The notes below the pieces were generated by a model. The model made no database searches. It saw only the letters and a program-made list of their open reading frames with translations, and was not told the DNA's origin. The position numbers were made by a program, and so were the translations under genes. 64,000 nucleotides of DNA from Variovorax sp. EL159 (lineage in GTDB: Bacteria > Pseudomonadota > Gammaproteobacteria > Burkholderiales > Burkholderiaceae_C), in NCBI RefSeq assembly GCF_900100965.1, contig NZ_FMUJ01000003.1:434001-498000 (forward strand), read 5' to 3'. Shown one piece after another: positions 52,085 to 61,778 of the stretch (position 1 is the first letter of the stretch; every line of letters starts with the position of its first letter).

Positions 52085-53728
52085 TCAGAGCGTCGGCAGC
52101 TTGTAGTCCTTGAGCAGTTCGCGAAGACGGGTCTTCAGGATCTTGCCGGTGGCGCCCAGTGGAATGGCATCGACGAACACCACGTCGTCGGGGATCTGCC
52201 ACTTGGCGGTCTTGCCTTCGTAGAACTTCAGCAGCTCCTCGCGCGTGACCTCGGCGCCGGGCTTCTTCACGACCGCGATGATCGGGCGCTCGTCCCACTT
52301 CGGGTGGAACACGCCGATGCAGGCGGCCATGGCCACCGCCGGGTGCGCGACCGCGATGTTCTCGATGTCGATGGAGCTGATCCACTCGCCTCCGGACTTG
52401 ATCACGTCCTTGCTGCGGTCGGTGATCTGCAGGTAGCCGTCGGCGTCGATGGTGGCAACGTCGCCGGTCGGGAACCAGCCGCGGCCCTGCGCGTCGGCGA
52501 TGAGCGGGTTGCCGCCCTCGCCCTTGAAGTATTCCTTCACGACCCACGGGCCCTTGACCAGCAGGTCGCCGTAGACCTTGCCGTCCCAGGGCAGCTCGTT
52601 GCCGTCGCCATCGACGATCTTCATGTCGACGCCGAAGATCGCCCGGCCCTGCTTCATGCGGATCTGCAGCTGCGCATCGGCCGGCAGCGACAGGTGCTTG
52701 TTCTTGAGCGTGCAGAGCGTGCCCAGCGGGCTCATCTCGGTCATGCCCCAGGCGTGCAGCACCTCGACGTTGTAGTTCTCCTGGAACGCCGTGATCATGG
52801 CCGGCGGACAGGCCGAGCCACCGATCACGGTGCGGTTCAGCTTGCTGAACTTCAGGCCATTGGTCTGCATGTGGCCCAGCATCATCTGCCACACGGTGGG
52901 CACGCCGGCCGCGAAGGTGACGCCCTCGGACTCGATCAGCTCGTACACCGACTTGCCGTCGAGCGACGGGCCCGGAAACACCAGCTTGCAGCCCACCAAC
53001 GCGGCCGAGTACGGAATGCCCCAGGCGTTGACGTGGAACATCGGCACCACCGGCAGCACCGAGTCTTGCGCCGAGATGCGCATGACGTCGGGCAGCGCCG
53101 CGGCGTAGGCGTGCAGCATCGTCGAGCGGTGGCTGTAGAGCGCGGCCTTCGGGTTGCCCGTGGTGCCGCTCGTGTAGCACATGCTCGACGCCGAGTTCTC
53201 GTCGAAGGTCGGCCAGTCGTAGTCCGAAGACTGCTGGCCGAGCCAGCTTTCGTAGCTCACGAGGTTGGGCACGCCGCTGTCGGCCGGCAGCCTGTCGGCG
53301 TCGCACAGTGCCACCCACTTGCGGATCGTCGGGCAGCGCGCATGCACCGCCTGCACCAGCGGCAGGAAGCTCAGGTCGAAGCACAGGATCTGGTCTTCGG
53401 CGTGGTTGGCGATCCAGGCGATCTGGTCGGGGTGCAGGCGCGGGTTGATGGTGTGCAGCACGCGGCCGCTGCCGCTCACGCCGTAATACAGCTCCAGGTG
53501 GCGATAGCCGTTCCAGGCCAGCGTGGCCACGCGGTCGCTGAACAGCAATTGCTCGCCGTCCAGCGCGTTGGCCACCTGCCGGGCACGCGATGCGATACCG
53601 CCCCACGTCGTGCGGTGAATATCGCCTTCGACCCGGCGCGAGACGATCTCGCCGTCGCCGTTGTGGCGCTCGACGAACTCGATCAGCGACGAGATCAAAA
53701 GCGGTTGGTCTTGCATCAAACCCAGCAT
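52085..53728 (-). CDS. Fatty-acid / short-chain acyl-CoA ligase (AMP-binding)
   Basis: 547 aa. Adenylate-forming enzyme: P-loop CYTSGTTGNPKAALYSHRS, HAWGMTEMSPLGTL, GRGWFPTGDVATIDADGYLQITDRSKDVIKSGGEWIS and the catalytic lysine in LGATGKILKTRLRE. Turns a carboxylic acid into its CoA ester with ATP. Length and sequence fit the medium-chain/3-methylmercaptopropionate ligase (DmdB-like) group. AAAGGAG precedes the ATG. Placed upstream of the receptors and downstream of the two hydrolase genes, it supplies the entry step to beta-oxidation. Confidence 0.93.
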   Translation of the reverse strand: MLGLMQDQPLLISSLIEFVERHNGDGEIVSRRVEGDIHRTTWGGIASRARQVANALDGEQLLFSDRVATLAWNGYRHLELYYGVSGSGRVLHTINPRLHPDQIAWIANHAEDQILCFDLSFLPLVQAVHARCPTIRKWVALCDADRLPADSGVPNLVSYESWLGQQSSDYDWPTFDENSASSMCYTSGTTGNPKAALYSHRSTMLHAYAAALPDVMRISAQDSVLPVVPMFHVNAWGIPYSAALVGCKLVFPGPSLDGKSVYELIESEGVTFAAGVPTVWQMMLGHMQTNGLKFSKLNRTVIGGSACPPAMITAFQENYNVEVLHAWGMTEMSPLGTLCTLKNKHLSLPADAQLQIRMKQGRAIFGVDMKIVDGDGNELPWDGKVYGDLLVKGPWVVKEYFKGEGGNPLIADAQGRGWFPTGDVATIDADGYLQITDRSKDVIKSGGEWISSIDIENIAVAHPAVAMAACIGVFHPKWDERPIIAVVKKPGAEVTREELLKFYEGKTAKWQIPDDVVFVDAIPLGATGKILKTRLRELLKDYKLPTL

Positions 53729-53758
53729 CTACGGACTCCTTTGTGAAATGACTTCTGA

Positions 53759-53789
53759 AAGCTTGCGAACAAGAGATTCACGCAAGCTT
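53759..53789. promoter_or_regulatory. Inverted repeat ahead of the ligase gene
   Basis: AAGCTTGCG-(13 nt)-CGCAAGCTT, 9 bp perfect arms, 31-61 nt upstream of the ligase start. No U tract, so an operator is more likely than a terminator for the upstream hydrolase. Confidence 0.55.
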
Positions 53790-53841
53790 CGGCCACTTGC
53801 ACAATGACACAAACCCGCACTGCATGATTGAACGAAGCGGC

Positions 53842-55722
53842 TCAAGTGGGCGCCCGCGGCCCGACACCCGCGGGCACCGCGCCCACGACCTTGCGGCACG
53901 GCTGGCGGATCGTCTTGTCGCAGCTCGGCAGCTCCTTCGCATGGGCATACGGGATGTGGCCCAGCACGATGCTCGAAGGGTGCGTGGCGTCGTGCCACAC
54001 CTTGTTGGTCGAGGCCGTGGTGTTGTTGCCGAAGATCCAGAACCCAGTCTGCGAAGGGGTATCGACGGTCACGCGGATGCTGGAGCCGGCGCGGAACACG
54101 TGGGCGAACTTCTGGATCTCGACGCGCACCGGGTTGGGCTGGGCTGCATCCAACGGCGCTTCGGTGGCCTTGGTGAAGTCGCCGAAGGGCCGCAGCACCG
54201 ACGAACGGGCACCGTCCAGCGCACGCTTGGAGGCACGCAGCCAGCCGCGCTGCACGAACATCTCCTGCCCGTCGGGCCGCACCTCGGACACAGTGAGCTG
54301 CAGGTCGGTGTCGGCGGCGGTGGCGTTGATCCACAGGTCGGCCGAGCCTTCGCCGTAGAAGCTCAGGTCTTCCGGCAGAGCGGCCGTGGTGAAGGTGAGC
54401 TGGCCGTCCTTTTCGCTGTCGGCCACGGCCTGCCAGCCTTCGGCGGCGGGGTTGTTCACCACCGGACTCTTCATCGGGTAGCGGTAGGTCGAAGAATCGG
54501 AAGCCTGCGTCGGCTTGGCATCGGCAAGCACGCCGCCCGGCTGCATCCACAGGCGCATCGGCGTGACCTTGACCGGCAGGCGGTCGAACTCGGCCACGCC
54601 CGTGGGCTTGAGCTTCGGCGCACCGGTGATGGCCTTCTGGTCGATCTTCTGCATCTCCTGCAGCAGGCGCACATGCGGCTCTTTTTCGAAGCCGTTGTCT
54701 TCGCCCTTCACGAAATGGGCCAGGAAGCGCTTGAGCGTGCTGTCGATGTAGTCGGAGGTGACGTTGGTGTGGTGGTCGCCGTTGGCGCTGATGAGCCACA
54801 TCTTCTCGGGCGCCATCGTGTCCTCGTAGTAGCCCGAGCGCGGGCCGATCTGCTCGTCCTGCCACGACTGGGTGCCCAGCGCGGGAATGTCGATCTTGCC
54901 GGTCTCGTAGAACGCACTGCGCTTGACGTACAGGCCGTCGGCGTAGGGGTTCTCCAGCCACTTCGTCAGGTCCAGATCGGGCCGCTTGATCTTCGCGATG
55001 TTGTCGGCCACGGTCTTGGCGCACTCGGTGTCGCCGTCGAGCTTGGCCGCGATATCGGCGGCCTTGTTCCAGGTGGCCGGGAACCCGCCCCACCACTGCG
55101 CCGGAAAGCCGATGTTCTTGATGCCGCCGGGGTAGCCCACGTCGCGGTACGGGTCGGTCACGTTCTTGCTGGGCGTGATGGCCAGCAGGCCCTTGGGCCG
55201 GTGCGCCGCCACCCACAGCTGGTTGTAGCCCGAATACGAGTAGCCGATCATGCCGATCTTGCCGTTCGACCATGGCTGCTTGCCGGCCCATTCGAGCGCG
55301 AAGGCGCCGGCCGCGCCGGTGCTGGCGTCGAACACCTGGTCTTCACCGGTCGAGCAGCCGGTGCCAGGCACGTTCAGGCCCATGACCGCATAGCCTTCGG
55401 CCAACCAGGGCTGGCCGACGTTCGGGGCCGAGCCCGAGCTGTAGCCGTCGTACTCCACCAGCAGCGGAAAGCTGCCGGTGGCACTGGGCAGCAGCAGCGA
55501 GTAGCGCATCTTGTTGCCATCGGGCAGCGTGATGTAGCCCCACTTGCGCACCGGGCCCTTCTCGGGCTGGGCTTCGGGCGTGGTGGCCGGCGGCGGCGAG
55601 CCGGCCGACGGAAAGAACGAGAACCCGCTGTGCGAGCCGCCGCCGCATGCGGCAAGGCCGGCCGCAACGGCCACGAGCGAAGCGGCAAGCCGCCAGCGGT
55701 TGGGGTGTCTGAAAGTCGTCAT
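53842..55722 (-). CDS. S15/CocE-type hydrolase lipoprotein
   Basis: 626 aa. Lipoprotein signal with lipobox LAAC at about residue 25, then a Gly/Ser/Pro linker. Alpha/beta-hydrolase domain: GYSYSGYNQLW holds the nucleophile Ser, and the PAQWWGGFPATW insertion and the beta-jellyroll C-terminal domain (DLSFYGEGSADLWINATAADTDLQLTV) are those of X-Pro dipeptidyl-peptidase and cocaine-esterase proteins. Anchored outside the cytoplasm it cleaves an ester or an X-Pro bond. The ATG 55722 has GGAGA ahead. Confidence 0.88.
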   Translation of the reverse strand: MTTFRHPNRWRLAASLVAVAAGLAACGGGSHSGFSFFPSAGSPPPATTPEAQPEKGPVRKWGYITLPDGNKMRYSLLLPSATGSFPLLVEYDGYSSGSAPNVGQPWLAEGYAVMGLNVPGTGCSTGEDQVFDASTGAAGAFALEWAGKQPWSNGKIGMIGYSYSGYNQLWVAAHRPKGLLAITPSKNVTDPYRDVGYPGGIKNIGFPAQWWGGFPATWNKAADIAAKLDGDTECAKTVADNIAKIKRPDLDLTKWLENPYADGLYVKRSAFYETGKIDIPALGTQSWQDEQIGPRSGYYEDTMAPEKMWLISANGDHHTNVTSDYIDSTLKRFLAHFVKGEDNGFEKEPHVRLLQEMQKIDQKAITGAPKLKPTGVAEFDRLPVKVTPMRLWMQPGGVLADAKPTQASDSSTYRYPMKSPVVNNPAAEGWQAVADSEKDGQLTFTTAALPEDLSFYGEGSADLWINATAADTDLQLTVSEVRPDGQEMFVQRGWLRASKRALDGARSSVLRPFGDFTKATEAPLDAAQPNPVRVEIQKFAHVFRAGSSIRVTVDTPSQTGFWIFGNNTTASTNKVWHDATHPSSIVLGHIPYAHAKELPSCDKTIRQPCRKVVGAVPAGVGPRAPT

Positions 55723-55797
55723 TGGTTGTCTCCGTTGTTGTTTTGAAGTCATGCGCGGCCCAGGCGCGATTCGGGGCGACTCAAGCGATCCGGCGAC

Positions 55798-57627
55798 TCA
55801 GGGCGTCGTCGTGATCCGGGTTTCGGTGAGCGTGGCGTCGTAGCGCAGCGTGGCTGGCCAGGGCGCCCAGGTGGCGCCGAGTTCGGGCGTGTTCGGGTCG
55901 CCCTTGCGCATGAAGGCGCCGATGCTGGCCATCATGGCGTTCGACAACGCCACGCGGCCCGGCTTGTTGGCGGTGCTGTTGGTCACGCTGGAAAAGAGCG
56001 ACGGCCCGAAGTTGCCGAACATGAAGCCTAGGTCAAAGCCGTGCGCGGCGCCGTACACGTCGTTCCACGGCGCGGGTTCCTGCGCCCAGTCGAAGCGGTA
56101 GTGCCAGACGCTGTTCGGCTGCTGCAGCTTCAGCGTGTCGAGCAGGTTCACGCGGCTGGCGTCGCCCAGCAGTTGCGTGATGAGCGCGGTCTTCGCATTG
56201 AAGCCGGTGCCGGGTGCCGTGATCGGCAGGTACGACGGATCGATGATGTCGGCCACCGTCAGCGGCGTGGGCTCGTCGGGCTTGAAGTTCATCATCATCG
56301 AGAACCGCGCGGCGTCGCTGATGAGGTGGCCCGGCTTGGCACCCGGCGCCAGGCTGGCAAGCAGCGGCGCGAAAAGCTTGCCCTCGTCCCGCGTGAAGCC
56401 CAGCAGCAAGGGCACCTTGTTGTAGTTGCCGACGCCGATCTCATGGATGGGATCGACCGGCAACACCTTGCCATCGGGAATCGGCCCGGCGCTGTTCAGG
56501 CCCGCGGCCAGCACGTTGGCCAGCAGCTTGTTCGCATCCTGCCCGCGCAGGTAGGCGGCGATCTGCGCCGGCGGCTGCGCGGCGATGTAGCTCGCGGCGG
56601 TGGCGTTCGATGCCTTGCCGTCGACCACCACCAGCGTCTTCAAGATGTTCTGGCCCTGCGTGAGCGCGGTCGATTCGGGGCTCAGCGTGGGCAACCCGGC
56701 AGTCAGATTGCTCTGCAGCGACAGCCCCGCGCTGATCGGCAACGCCTTGTGGAACAGGCCCTTGGCCATCGGCGACGCCAGCAGCGCCAGCACGTTGGTG
56801 CCGCCGGCCGACTGGCCCGACAGCGTGACGTTGCCGGGGTCTCCGCCGAACACCTCGATGTTCTTCTGGATGTAGCGCAGCGCCGCCATGTTGTCGAGCA
56901 TGGTGAAGTTGCCCGAGTCGTCGCCCGCGGTGCTGCCGGTGCGCAGTTGCGGTATGGCCAGGTAGCCCAGGATGCCGACGCGGTAGTTGGCCGTGACGAT
57001 GACGGCGTTCGTGGCCTTCGCGAGCCTGGCACCGTCGTACACCGGGTCGGCGGTGTAGCCCGAGATATTGCTGCCGCCATACAGGAACAGCAGCACCGGC
57101 AGGTTCTTGTCGGTGTTGGCCGGACGCCAGATGTTGAGCGTCAGGCAGTCTTCGCTGCCGACCGGGGTGTTCAGGGTGGTGCCGATGCTCGCGTCATAAG
57201 TGTTGTGGCTGCCGGGGCCGTAGATGCGGCCCATCTGCAGGCAGGCATTGCCGAACTTGTCGGCCTTGCGCGTGTCGCTCCAGGCCGTGGGCTCGACCGG
57301 CGCGCGCCAGCGCAGATCGCCCACAGGCGCTTGCGCGAAGGGAACGCCCTTCCAGAAGTAGCTGCCCGAGTTGGCGCTGTCGTCCACGCCTTCGATCTTG
57401 CCGGCCGAGGTCTGGCGAACCATGGGGCCGTCGGCGGGCGGTGCGGGCGGCGCGGGTGGTGGTACGACGGCTGCCGGTGGCGGCAGGGGAATGAAGCCTG
57501 ACCCCGACGATCCGCCGCCGCAGGCCGACAGGGCCACGCATGCGGTCACGGCCAGCGCGATCGCGCCGGCCTTTGTCGTTCCTGCCCTTGCCGTACCCTG
57601 GTTTTCCGTTGTCTCTGTGCTGTTCAT
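55798..57627 (-). CDS. Type-B carboxylesterase lipoprotein
   Basis: 609 aa. Lipobox LSAC after a 35-residue signal, followed by a Pro-rich linker of about 35 residues. Esterase motifs: FWKGVPFAQAPVGDLRWRAP, SEDCLTLNIWRP, LLFLYGGSN (oxyanion), GQSAGGTNVLALL with the nucleophile Ser, and GAAHGFDLGFMFG with the catalytic His. Same class as p-nitrobenzyl esterases. Outside the cytoplasm it would release acids from esters. First gene of a pair with the S15 lipoprotein (75 nt apart), divergent from an AraC gene. Confidence 0.91.
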   Translation of the reverse strand: MNSTETTENQGTARAGTTKAGAIALAVTACVALSACGGGSSGSGFIPLPPPAAVVPPPAPPAPPADGPMVRQTSAGKIEGVDDSANSGSYFWKGVPFAQAPVGDLRWRAPVEPTAWSDTRKADKFGNACLQMGRIYGPGSHNTYDASIGTTLNTPVGSEDCLTLNIWRPANTDKNLPVLLFLYGGSNISGYTADPVYDGARLAKATNAVIVTANYRVGILGYLAIPQLRTGSTAGDDSGNFTMLDNMAALRYIQKNIEVFGGDPGNVTLSGQSAGGTNVLALLASPMAKGLFHKALPISAGLSLQSNLTAGLPTLSPESTALTQGQNILKTLVVVDGKASNATAASYIAAQPPAQIAAYLRGQDANKLLANVLAAGLNSAGPIPDGKVLPVDPIHEIGVGNYNKVPLLLGFTRDEGKLFAPLLASLAPGAKPGHLISDAARFSMMMNFKPDEPTPLTVADIIDPSYLPITAPGTGFNAKTALITQLLGDASRVNLLDTLKLQQPNSVWHYRFDWAQEPAPWNDVYGAAHGFDLGFMFGNFGPSLFSSVTNSTANKPGRVALSNAMMASIGAFMRKGDPNTPELGATWAPWPATLRYDATLTETRITTTP

Positions 57628-57758
57628 TTTTTTGTCTCCACACCGGGTTAATCGGAATGCGTGCATCGGCGCCCGGCACCCATACTCCGGCCCGCCGAAC
57701 CCACAAAAATTCTAGAAACCGGCCCCGCATTTCCCGCTATCACAAACGAGCCAAAGCA

Positions 57759-58883
57759 ATGACTTCAGGAGCACAAATCCCCCGCCACTTGCGCCGTCCG
57801 CAGCGCCGGGGGGCCTGTGTGCCGCAGCCCGAACTGCGCACCAGCTCCGCCGACTGGCTGGAAGGGGTGCTCGGAATGTTCGAGGCCGAAGGGCTCGACG
57901 TGCCCGCGCTGCTGCGCGACGCGGGGTTCGATCCGGAGTCGTTGCACCAGCAGAACGCGCGCTTTCCGGTCGACGAGATCACGATGCTCTGGCAGCTGGC
58001 GGTGTCGCGCGTCGGCAAGCCCACGCTGGGCCTGAACCGCGAACTGGCCTCGACCTACAGCAAGCTGGGCACCGTCGGCCATGCGATGGCCTGCGCGCCC
58101 GACCTGAAGACCAGCCTGGGCAGCCTCACGCGCTACATGGCCGTGATCTCGGACGCCACCACCTTCTCGATGAACGACGACCCGCGCGGCAGCTGGATGT
58201 CGCTGGAGCACAGCGGCGGCAGCCTGCCGATTCCGCGCCAGCGCGTCGAATACGCGCTGCTGACGCTGTTCACCTTCGCCCGCTGGGCCGCACGGCGCGA
58301 CCTGCAGCCGCTGATGGTGGAGTTCGTCTACCCTGCCCCGGCCGACGACCGCCCGCACCGCGAAGCTTTCGGCTGCGACATCCGCTTCAACTGCAGCGCC
58401 AACCGCCTGCTGCTGTCAACCGTCGACATGACGATGCACCTGCCGACGCACCATCCAGCGCTGGCCGAGATGCACCAGCACCTGCTCGAAGACCAGCTGA
58501 CCCAGCTCGGCCAGACCACCACCAGCAGCCTCGTGTGCGCCGAGATCGCGCGCCGGCTGCAGCAAGGCGAGCCGCGACGGCAGGACGTGGCGGCCGGCCT
58601 CGGCATTGCCGAGCGCACCTTGCAGCGCCGGCTGCAGGAAGAGTCGGTGTCGTTCCAGTCACTGCTCGACCGCACCCGCCGCGAACTGGCGCAGCAGTAC
58701 CTGGCCGAGCAGCGCCACACGCTGACCGACGTGGCCGACCTGCTGGGCTTTGTGGACACCAGCAATTTCTTTCGCGCCTGCAAGCGCTGGTTTGGACTGC
58801 CGCCCGCGCAGTACCGGGCGCGGATCTGGCAAGGCAGTGGCCCGGTGGGCAGGATGCTGCCAGCCGGCGCGCTGCTGAACTGA
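57759..58883 (+). CDS. AraC-family regulator with arabinose-binding-like N-terminal domain
   Basis: 374 aa. The N-terminal ligand domain (about 40-230; [31 protein letters not shown]) is of the OruR/MmsR-like type, followed by a C-terminal AraC pair of HTH motifs ([27 protein letters not shown] and [34 protein letters not shown]). Divergent from the carboxylesterase (131-nt spacer without an obvious palindrome), so it probably controls the hydrolase pair. The ribosome site is weak. Confidence 0.92.
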   Translation: MTSGAQIPRHLRRPQRRGACVPQPELRTSSADWLEGVLGMFEAEGLDVPALLRDAGFDPESLHQQNARFPVDEITMLWQLAVSRVGKPTLGLNRELASTYSKLGTVGHAMACAPDLKTSLGSLTRYMAVISDATTFSMNDDPRGSWMSLEHSGGSLPIPRQRVEYALLTLFTFARWAARRDLQPLMVEFVYPAPADDRPHREAFGCDIRFNCSANRLLLSTVDMTMHLPTHHPALAEMHQHLLEDQLTQLGQTTTSSLVCAEIARRLQQGEPRRQDVAAGLGIAERTLQRRLQEESVSFQSLLDRTRRELAQQYLAEQRHTLTDVADLLGFVDTSNFFRACKRWFGLPPAQYRARIWQGSGPVGRMLPAGALLN

Positions 58884-58929
58884 AGGCCCCGCCGGCAAGG
58901 GGTTTCGCGCTCTGCCGGACAATCCGGCG

Positions 58930-60408
58930 ATGAGCCTGCTTGCTGAAGACACCGACGTCGCGGACCTGGGATTGCGCTGGAAACCCGGCTTTTCGACCCT
59001 CGGCCCCGCGTTTTTCACCGCACTGCAACCGACACCGCTGCCCGACCCGTACTGGGTGTGCCGCAGCGAGGCCGTCGCGCGCGAACTCGGCCTGCCGGCC
59101 GATTGGCCTTCCGACAGCACGCTGTCGGCACTCACGGGCAGCATGCAGATCGCCGGCACGCAACCCTTCGCCACGGTCTATAGCGGCCACCAGTTCGGCG
59201 TGTGGGCGGGCCAGTTGGGCGATGGCCGCGCGATCATGATCGGCGAGACCGAAGCCGGCCTCGAAGTGCAACTGAAGGGCGCGGGCCGCACGCCCTATTC
59301 GCGCGGCGGCGACGGCCGTGCGGTGCTGCGATCGAGCATCCGCGAATTTCTCTGCAGCGAGGCCATGCACGGCCTGGGCATCCCGACCACCCGCGCGCTC
59401 TGCGTGACCGGCTCCGACGCCCGCGTGCGCCGCGAAGAGCTGGAAAGCGCCGCCGTGGTCACCCGCGTGGCGCCCAGCTTCATCCGCTTTGGCCACTTCG
59501 AGCACTTTGCAGCCAACCAGCGCGAAGACGAACTGCGCGCGCTGGCCGACTACGTCATCGACCGCTACTACCCGGCCTGCCGCACCACCGAGCGCTTCGA
59601 CGGCAATGCCTACGCGGCCTTTCTCGAAGCGGTGAGCGAGCGCACCGCCGCCCTGCTCGCGCAATGGCAGGCCGTGGGCTTTTGCCACGGGGTGATGAAC
59701 ACCGACAACATGAGCATCCTCGGGCTCACCATCGACTACGGGCCGTTCCAGTTTCTCGACGGTTTCGATCCGCGCCACATCTGCAACCACAGCGACACCG
59801 GCGGGCGCTACGCCTTCAACCAGCAGCCCAACGTGGCGTACTGGAACCTGTTCTGCCTGGCGCAGGCGCTGCTGCCGCTGATCGGCGACCAGGAAGTCGC
59901 GGTGGCCGCGCTGGAGTCGTACAAGACCGTGTTCCCCACCGAGTTCGAGGCCCGCATGCGCGCCAAGCTCGGCCTGACCGATTCGGCCGAAGGCGACCGC
60001 GCGCTGATCGAAGGCGTGCTCAAGCTGCTGGCCGCGGGCAAGGTCGACTACACGATCTTCTGGCGCCGGCTCTCGCACTTCATGGCCGACGGCCAGGTCG
60101 AACCGGTGCGCGACCTGTTCCTCGACCGCGAGGGCTTCGACGCCTGGCTGCTATTGTTTTCAGAGCGGCATGTGAAGGGCCAACGCTCGCAAGCGGCCGA
60201 TTTGATGCTCAAATCCAACCCCAAGTTCGTGCTGCGGAACCACCTCGGCCAGCAAGCCATCGAAGCAAGTCAGCAAAAAGACAACTCGGGTGTGGCAGTC
60301 TTGCTGGCGCTGCTCGAGACCCCATTTGAAGAACACCCCGGCGCCGACGCGTATGCCGGCTTCCCGCCCGACTGGGCGTCCACGATTGAAATCAGCTGCT
60401 CATCATGA
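58930..60408 (+). CDS. selO: Protein adenylyltransferase SelO
   Basis: 492 aa pseudokinase that transfers AMP from ATP to Ser/Thr/Tyr of redox proteins. SelO signatures: [25 protein letters not shown]-type segment [66 protein letters not shown] with metal-binding Asn/Asp, and [15 protein letters not shown]. Bacterial SelO lacks the selenocysteine of vertebrate forms. It overlaps msrB (ATGA), joining two redox-protection genes. Confidence 0.95.
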   Translation: MSLLAEDTDVADLGLRWKPGFSTLGPAFFTALQPTPLPDPYWVCRSEAVARELGLPADWPSDSTLSALTGSMQIAGTQPFATVYSGHQFGVWAGQLGDGRAIMIGETEAGLEVQLKGAGRTPYSRGGDGRAVLRSSIREFLCSEAMHGLGIPTTRALCVTGSDARVRREELESAAVVTRVAPSFIRFGHFEHFAANQREDELRALADYVIDRYYPACRTTERFDGNAYAAFLEAVSERTAALLAQWQAVGFCHGVMNTDNMSILGLTIDYGPFQFLDGFDPRHICNHSDTGGRYAFNQQPNVAYWNLFCLAQALLPLIGDQEVAVAALESYKTVFPTEFEARMRAKLGLTDSAEGDRALIEGVLKLLAAGKVDYTIFWRRLSHFMADGQVEPVRDLFLDREGFDAWLLLFSERHVKGQRSQAADLMLKSNPKFVLRNHLGQQAIEASQQKDNSGVAVLLALLETPFEEHPGADAYAGFPPDWASTIEISCSS

Positions 60409-60815
60409 CCAACCCCGTTGAAAAGACCGACGCCGAATGGAAAGCCCTCCTCCCTGAAAAAGGCGCCGAGCCTGCAGCCTTCGAGGTCACGCGTCACGCC
60501 GCCACCGAGCGCCCCTTCACCGGCAAGTACGAAGCGCACTGGGACGACGGCACCTACCACTGCGTGTGCTGCGGCGCCAAGCTGTTCGAGTCGAGCACCA
60601 AGTTCGACGCGGGCTGCGGCTGGCCCAGCTTCTCCGAAGAAGCCGTTCCCGGCGCCATCCGCAACATCGTCGACCGCTCGCACGGCTTGGTGCGCACCGA
60701 GAACGTCTGCGCGAATTGCGGCGCCCACCTGGGCCACGTGTTCCCCGACGGCCCGACCGAAACCGGCCTGCGCTACTGCATGAACTCGGCGTCGCTCGAC
60801 TTCCAGAAAAAATGA
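60405..60815 (+). CDS. msrB: Peptide-methionine (R)-S-oxide reductase MsrB
   Basis: 136 aa. Catalytic Cys125 in [13 protein letters not shown], zinc ligands Cys53/Cys56 (CVCC) and Cys102/Cys105 (CANC), and the Cys71 region AGCGWPSF. Reduces methionine-R-sulfoxide in proteins with thioredoxin. Overlaps selO upstream and yciB downstream, both as ATGA. Confidence 0.97.
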   Translation: MTNPVEKTDAEWKALLPEKGAEPAAFEVTRHAATERPFTGKYEAHWDDGTYHCVCCGAKLFESSTKFDAGCGWPSFSEEAVPGAIRNIVDRSHGLVRTENVCANCGAHLGHVFPDGPTETGLRYCMNSASLDFQKK

Positions 60816-61354
60816 AACTGCTCCTCGACTTCTTCCCGATCCTGCTGTTCTTCGGCGCCTACAAGCTGGGCGACATCTACACCGCCACCGGCGTGCTGAT
60901 GGCCGCCACCGTGGTGCAGATGGCGGTCATCTACGCCATGGAACGCAAGCTGCAGGCGATGCAGAAGGCCACGCTGGTGCTGATCCTGCTGTTCGGCACG
61001 CTCACGCTGGCGCTGCACGACGACCGCTTCATCAAGTGGAAGCCGACGGTGCTCTACGGCGCCATGGCGATCGCGCTGGCGGTGGCGCTCTGGGCGCTGA
61101 AGAAGAACTTCCTGAAGATGCTGCTGGGCCAGCAGCTCGAGCTGCCCGAGCGCATCTGGGGCCGCCTGAACGTGGCGTGGATCGGCTATTGCCTCTTCAT
61201 GGCGCTCATCAACGGCTACGTGGCGGCCTACTTCACCACCGAGGCCTGGGTCAACTTCAAGCTCTGGGGCTACGTGTTCCCCATCGTCTTCCTGGTGGCG
61301 CAGGGCCTGTACATTGCGCCGCACCTGAAGGGCGACGACAAGCCCACCGCATGA
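60812..61354 (+). CDS. yciB: Inner-membrane septation protein A (YciB/IspZ)
   Basis: 180 aa with five or six membrane segments. [27 protein letters not shown] at the start, [17 protein letters not shown] in the middle and [28 protein letters not shown] at the end are typical. Involved in envelope integrity and cell division in enterobacteria; chemistry unknown. The start overlaps the msrB stop as ATGA. Confidence 0.95.
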   Translation: MKLLLDFFPILLFFGAYKLGDIYTATGVLMAATVVQMAVIYAMERKLQAMQKATLVLILLFGTLTLALHDDRFIKWKPTVLYGAMAIALAVALWALKKNFLKMLLGQQLELPERIWGRLNVAWIGYCLFMALINGYVAAYFTTEAWVNFKLWGYVFPIVFLVAQGLYIAPHLKGDDKPTA

Positions 61355-61626
61355 GCACCGCTGCACTCCTGCCCACCGCGGCCGACCTCGAGGCCGCGCT
61401 GCGCGAAGCACTGGCGCCCACGGCGCTCGAAGTGATCGACGAGAGCGGCGCCCACGCCGGCCATGCGGGCGCCAACGCGGAGGGCCGCGGCACCCATTTC
61501 CGGGTGCGCATCGCCTCCCCGCTTTTCGCCGGAAAGCCCCGCGTGGCGCGGCATCGGCTTGTGTATGATGCCCTCCAAGTTTTTATCGCACAGGGTCTGC
61601 ACGCCATCGCCATCGAGGTGCTCTGA
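61351..61626 (+). CDS. bolA: BolA-family protein
   Basis: 91 aa. The BolA KH-like fold is visible: [22 protein letters not shown], then [28 protein letters not shown] and HAIAIEVL. The conserved His residues bind a [2Fe-2S] cluster with monothiol glutaredoxin. ATG overlaps the yciB stop. This order next to ppiC is common in Burkholderiales. Confidence 0.93.
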   Translation: MSTAALLPTAADLEAALREALAPTALEVIDESGAHAGHAGANAEGRGTHFRVRIASPLFAGKPRVARHRLVYDALQVFIAQGLHAIAIEVL

Positions 61627-61684
61627 GTCGTCCATGGGTCATATGCCGGCCACCAATCGCATTCGTCGCGGCAAGCCGGCCACC

Positions 61685-61770
61685 CAACCCCTTCTTCCCC
61701 AATTTCTCCCCCATTCCTGCTTTCTTTCACGCGCCTTTTCCTACACGCGCATTTCCTTCCCAGCTTGATA
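61685..61770 (+). other. Pyrimidine-rich leader ahead of ppiC
   Basis: About 85 nt nearly free of G (CCCCTTCTTCCCC, TTTCTCCCCCATTCCTG, TTTCCTTCCC and so on) between bolA and ppiC. C-rich, G-poor, unstructured RNA is what Rho prefers, so this may be a Rho loading site or a CU-rich protein-binding leader. No ribosome site of the usual type is seen before the ppiC ATG. Confidence 0.5.
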
Positions 61771-61778
61771 TTCATTCC

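Noticed and set aside
61635..61768. Short frame between bolA and ppiC
   Set aside because: It is translation of the pyrimidine tract with an odd composition (Pro/Phe/Ser) and no ribosome site.
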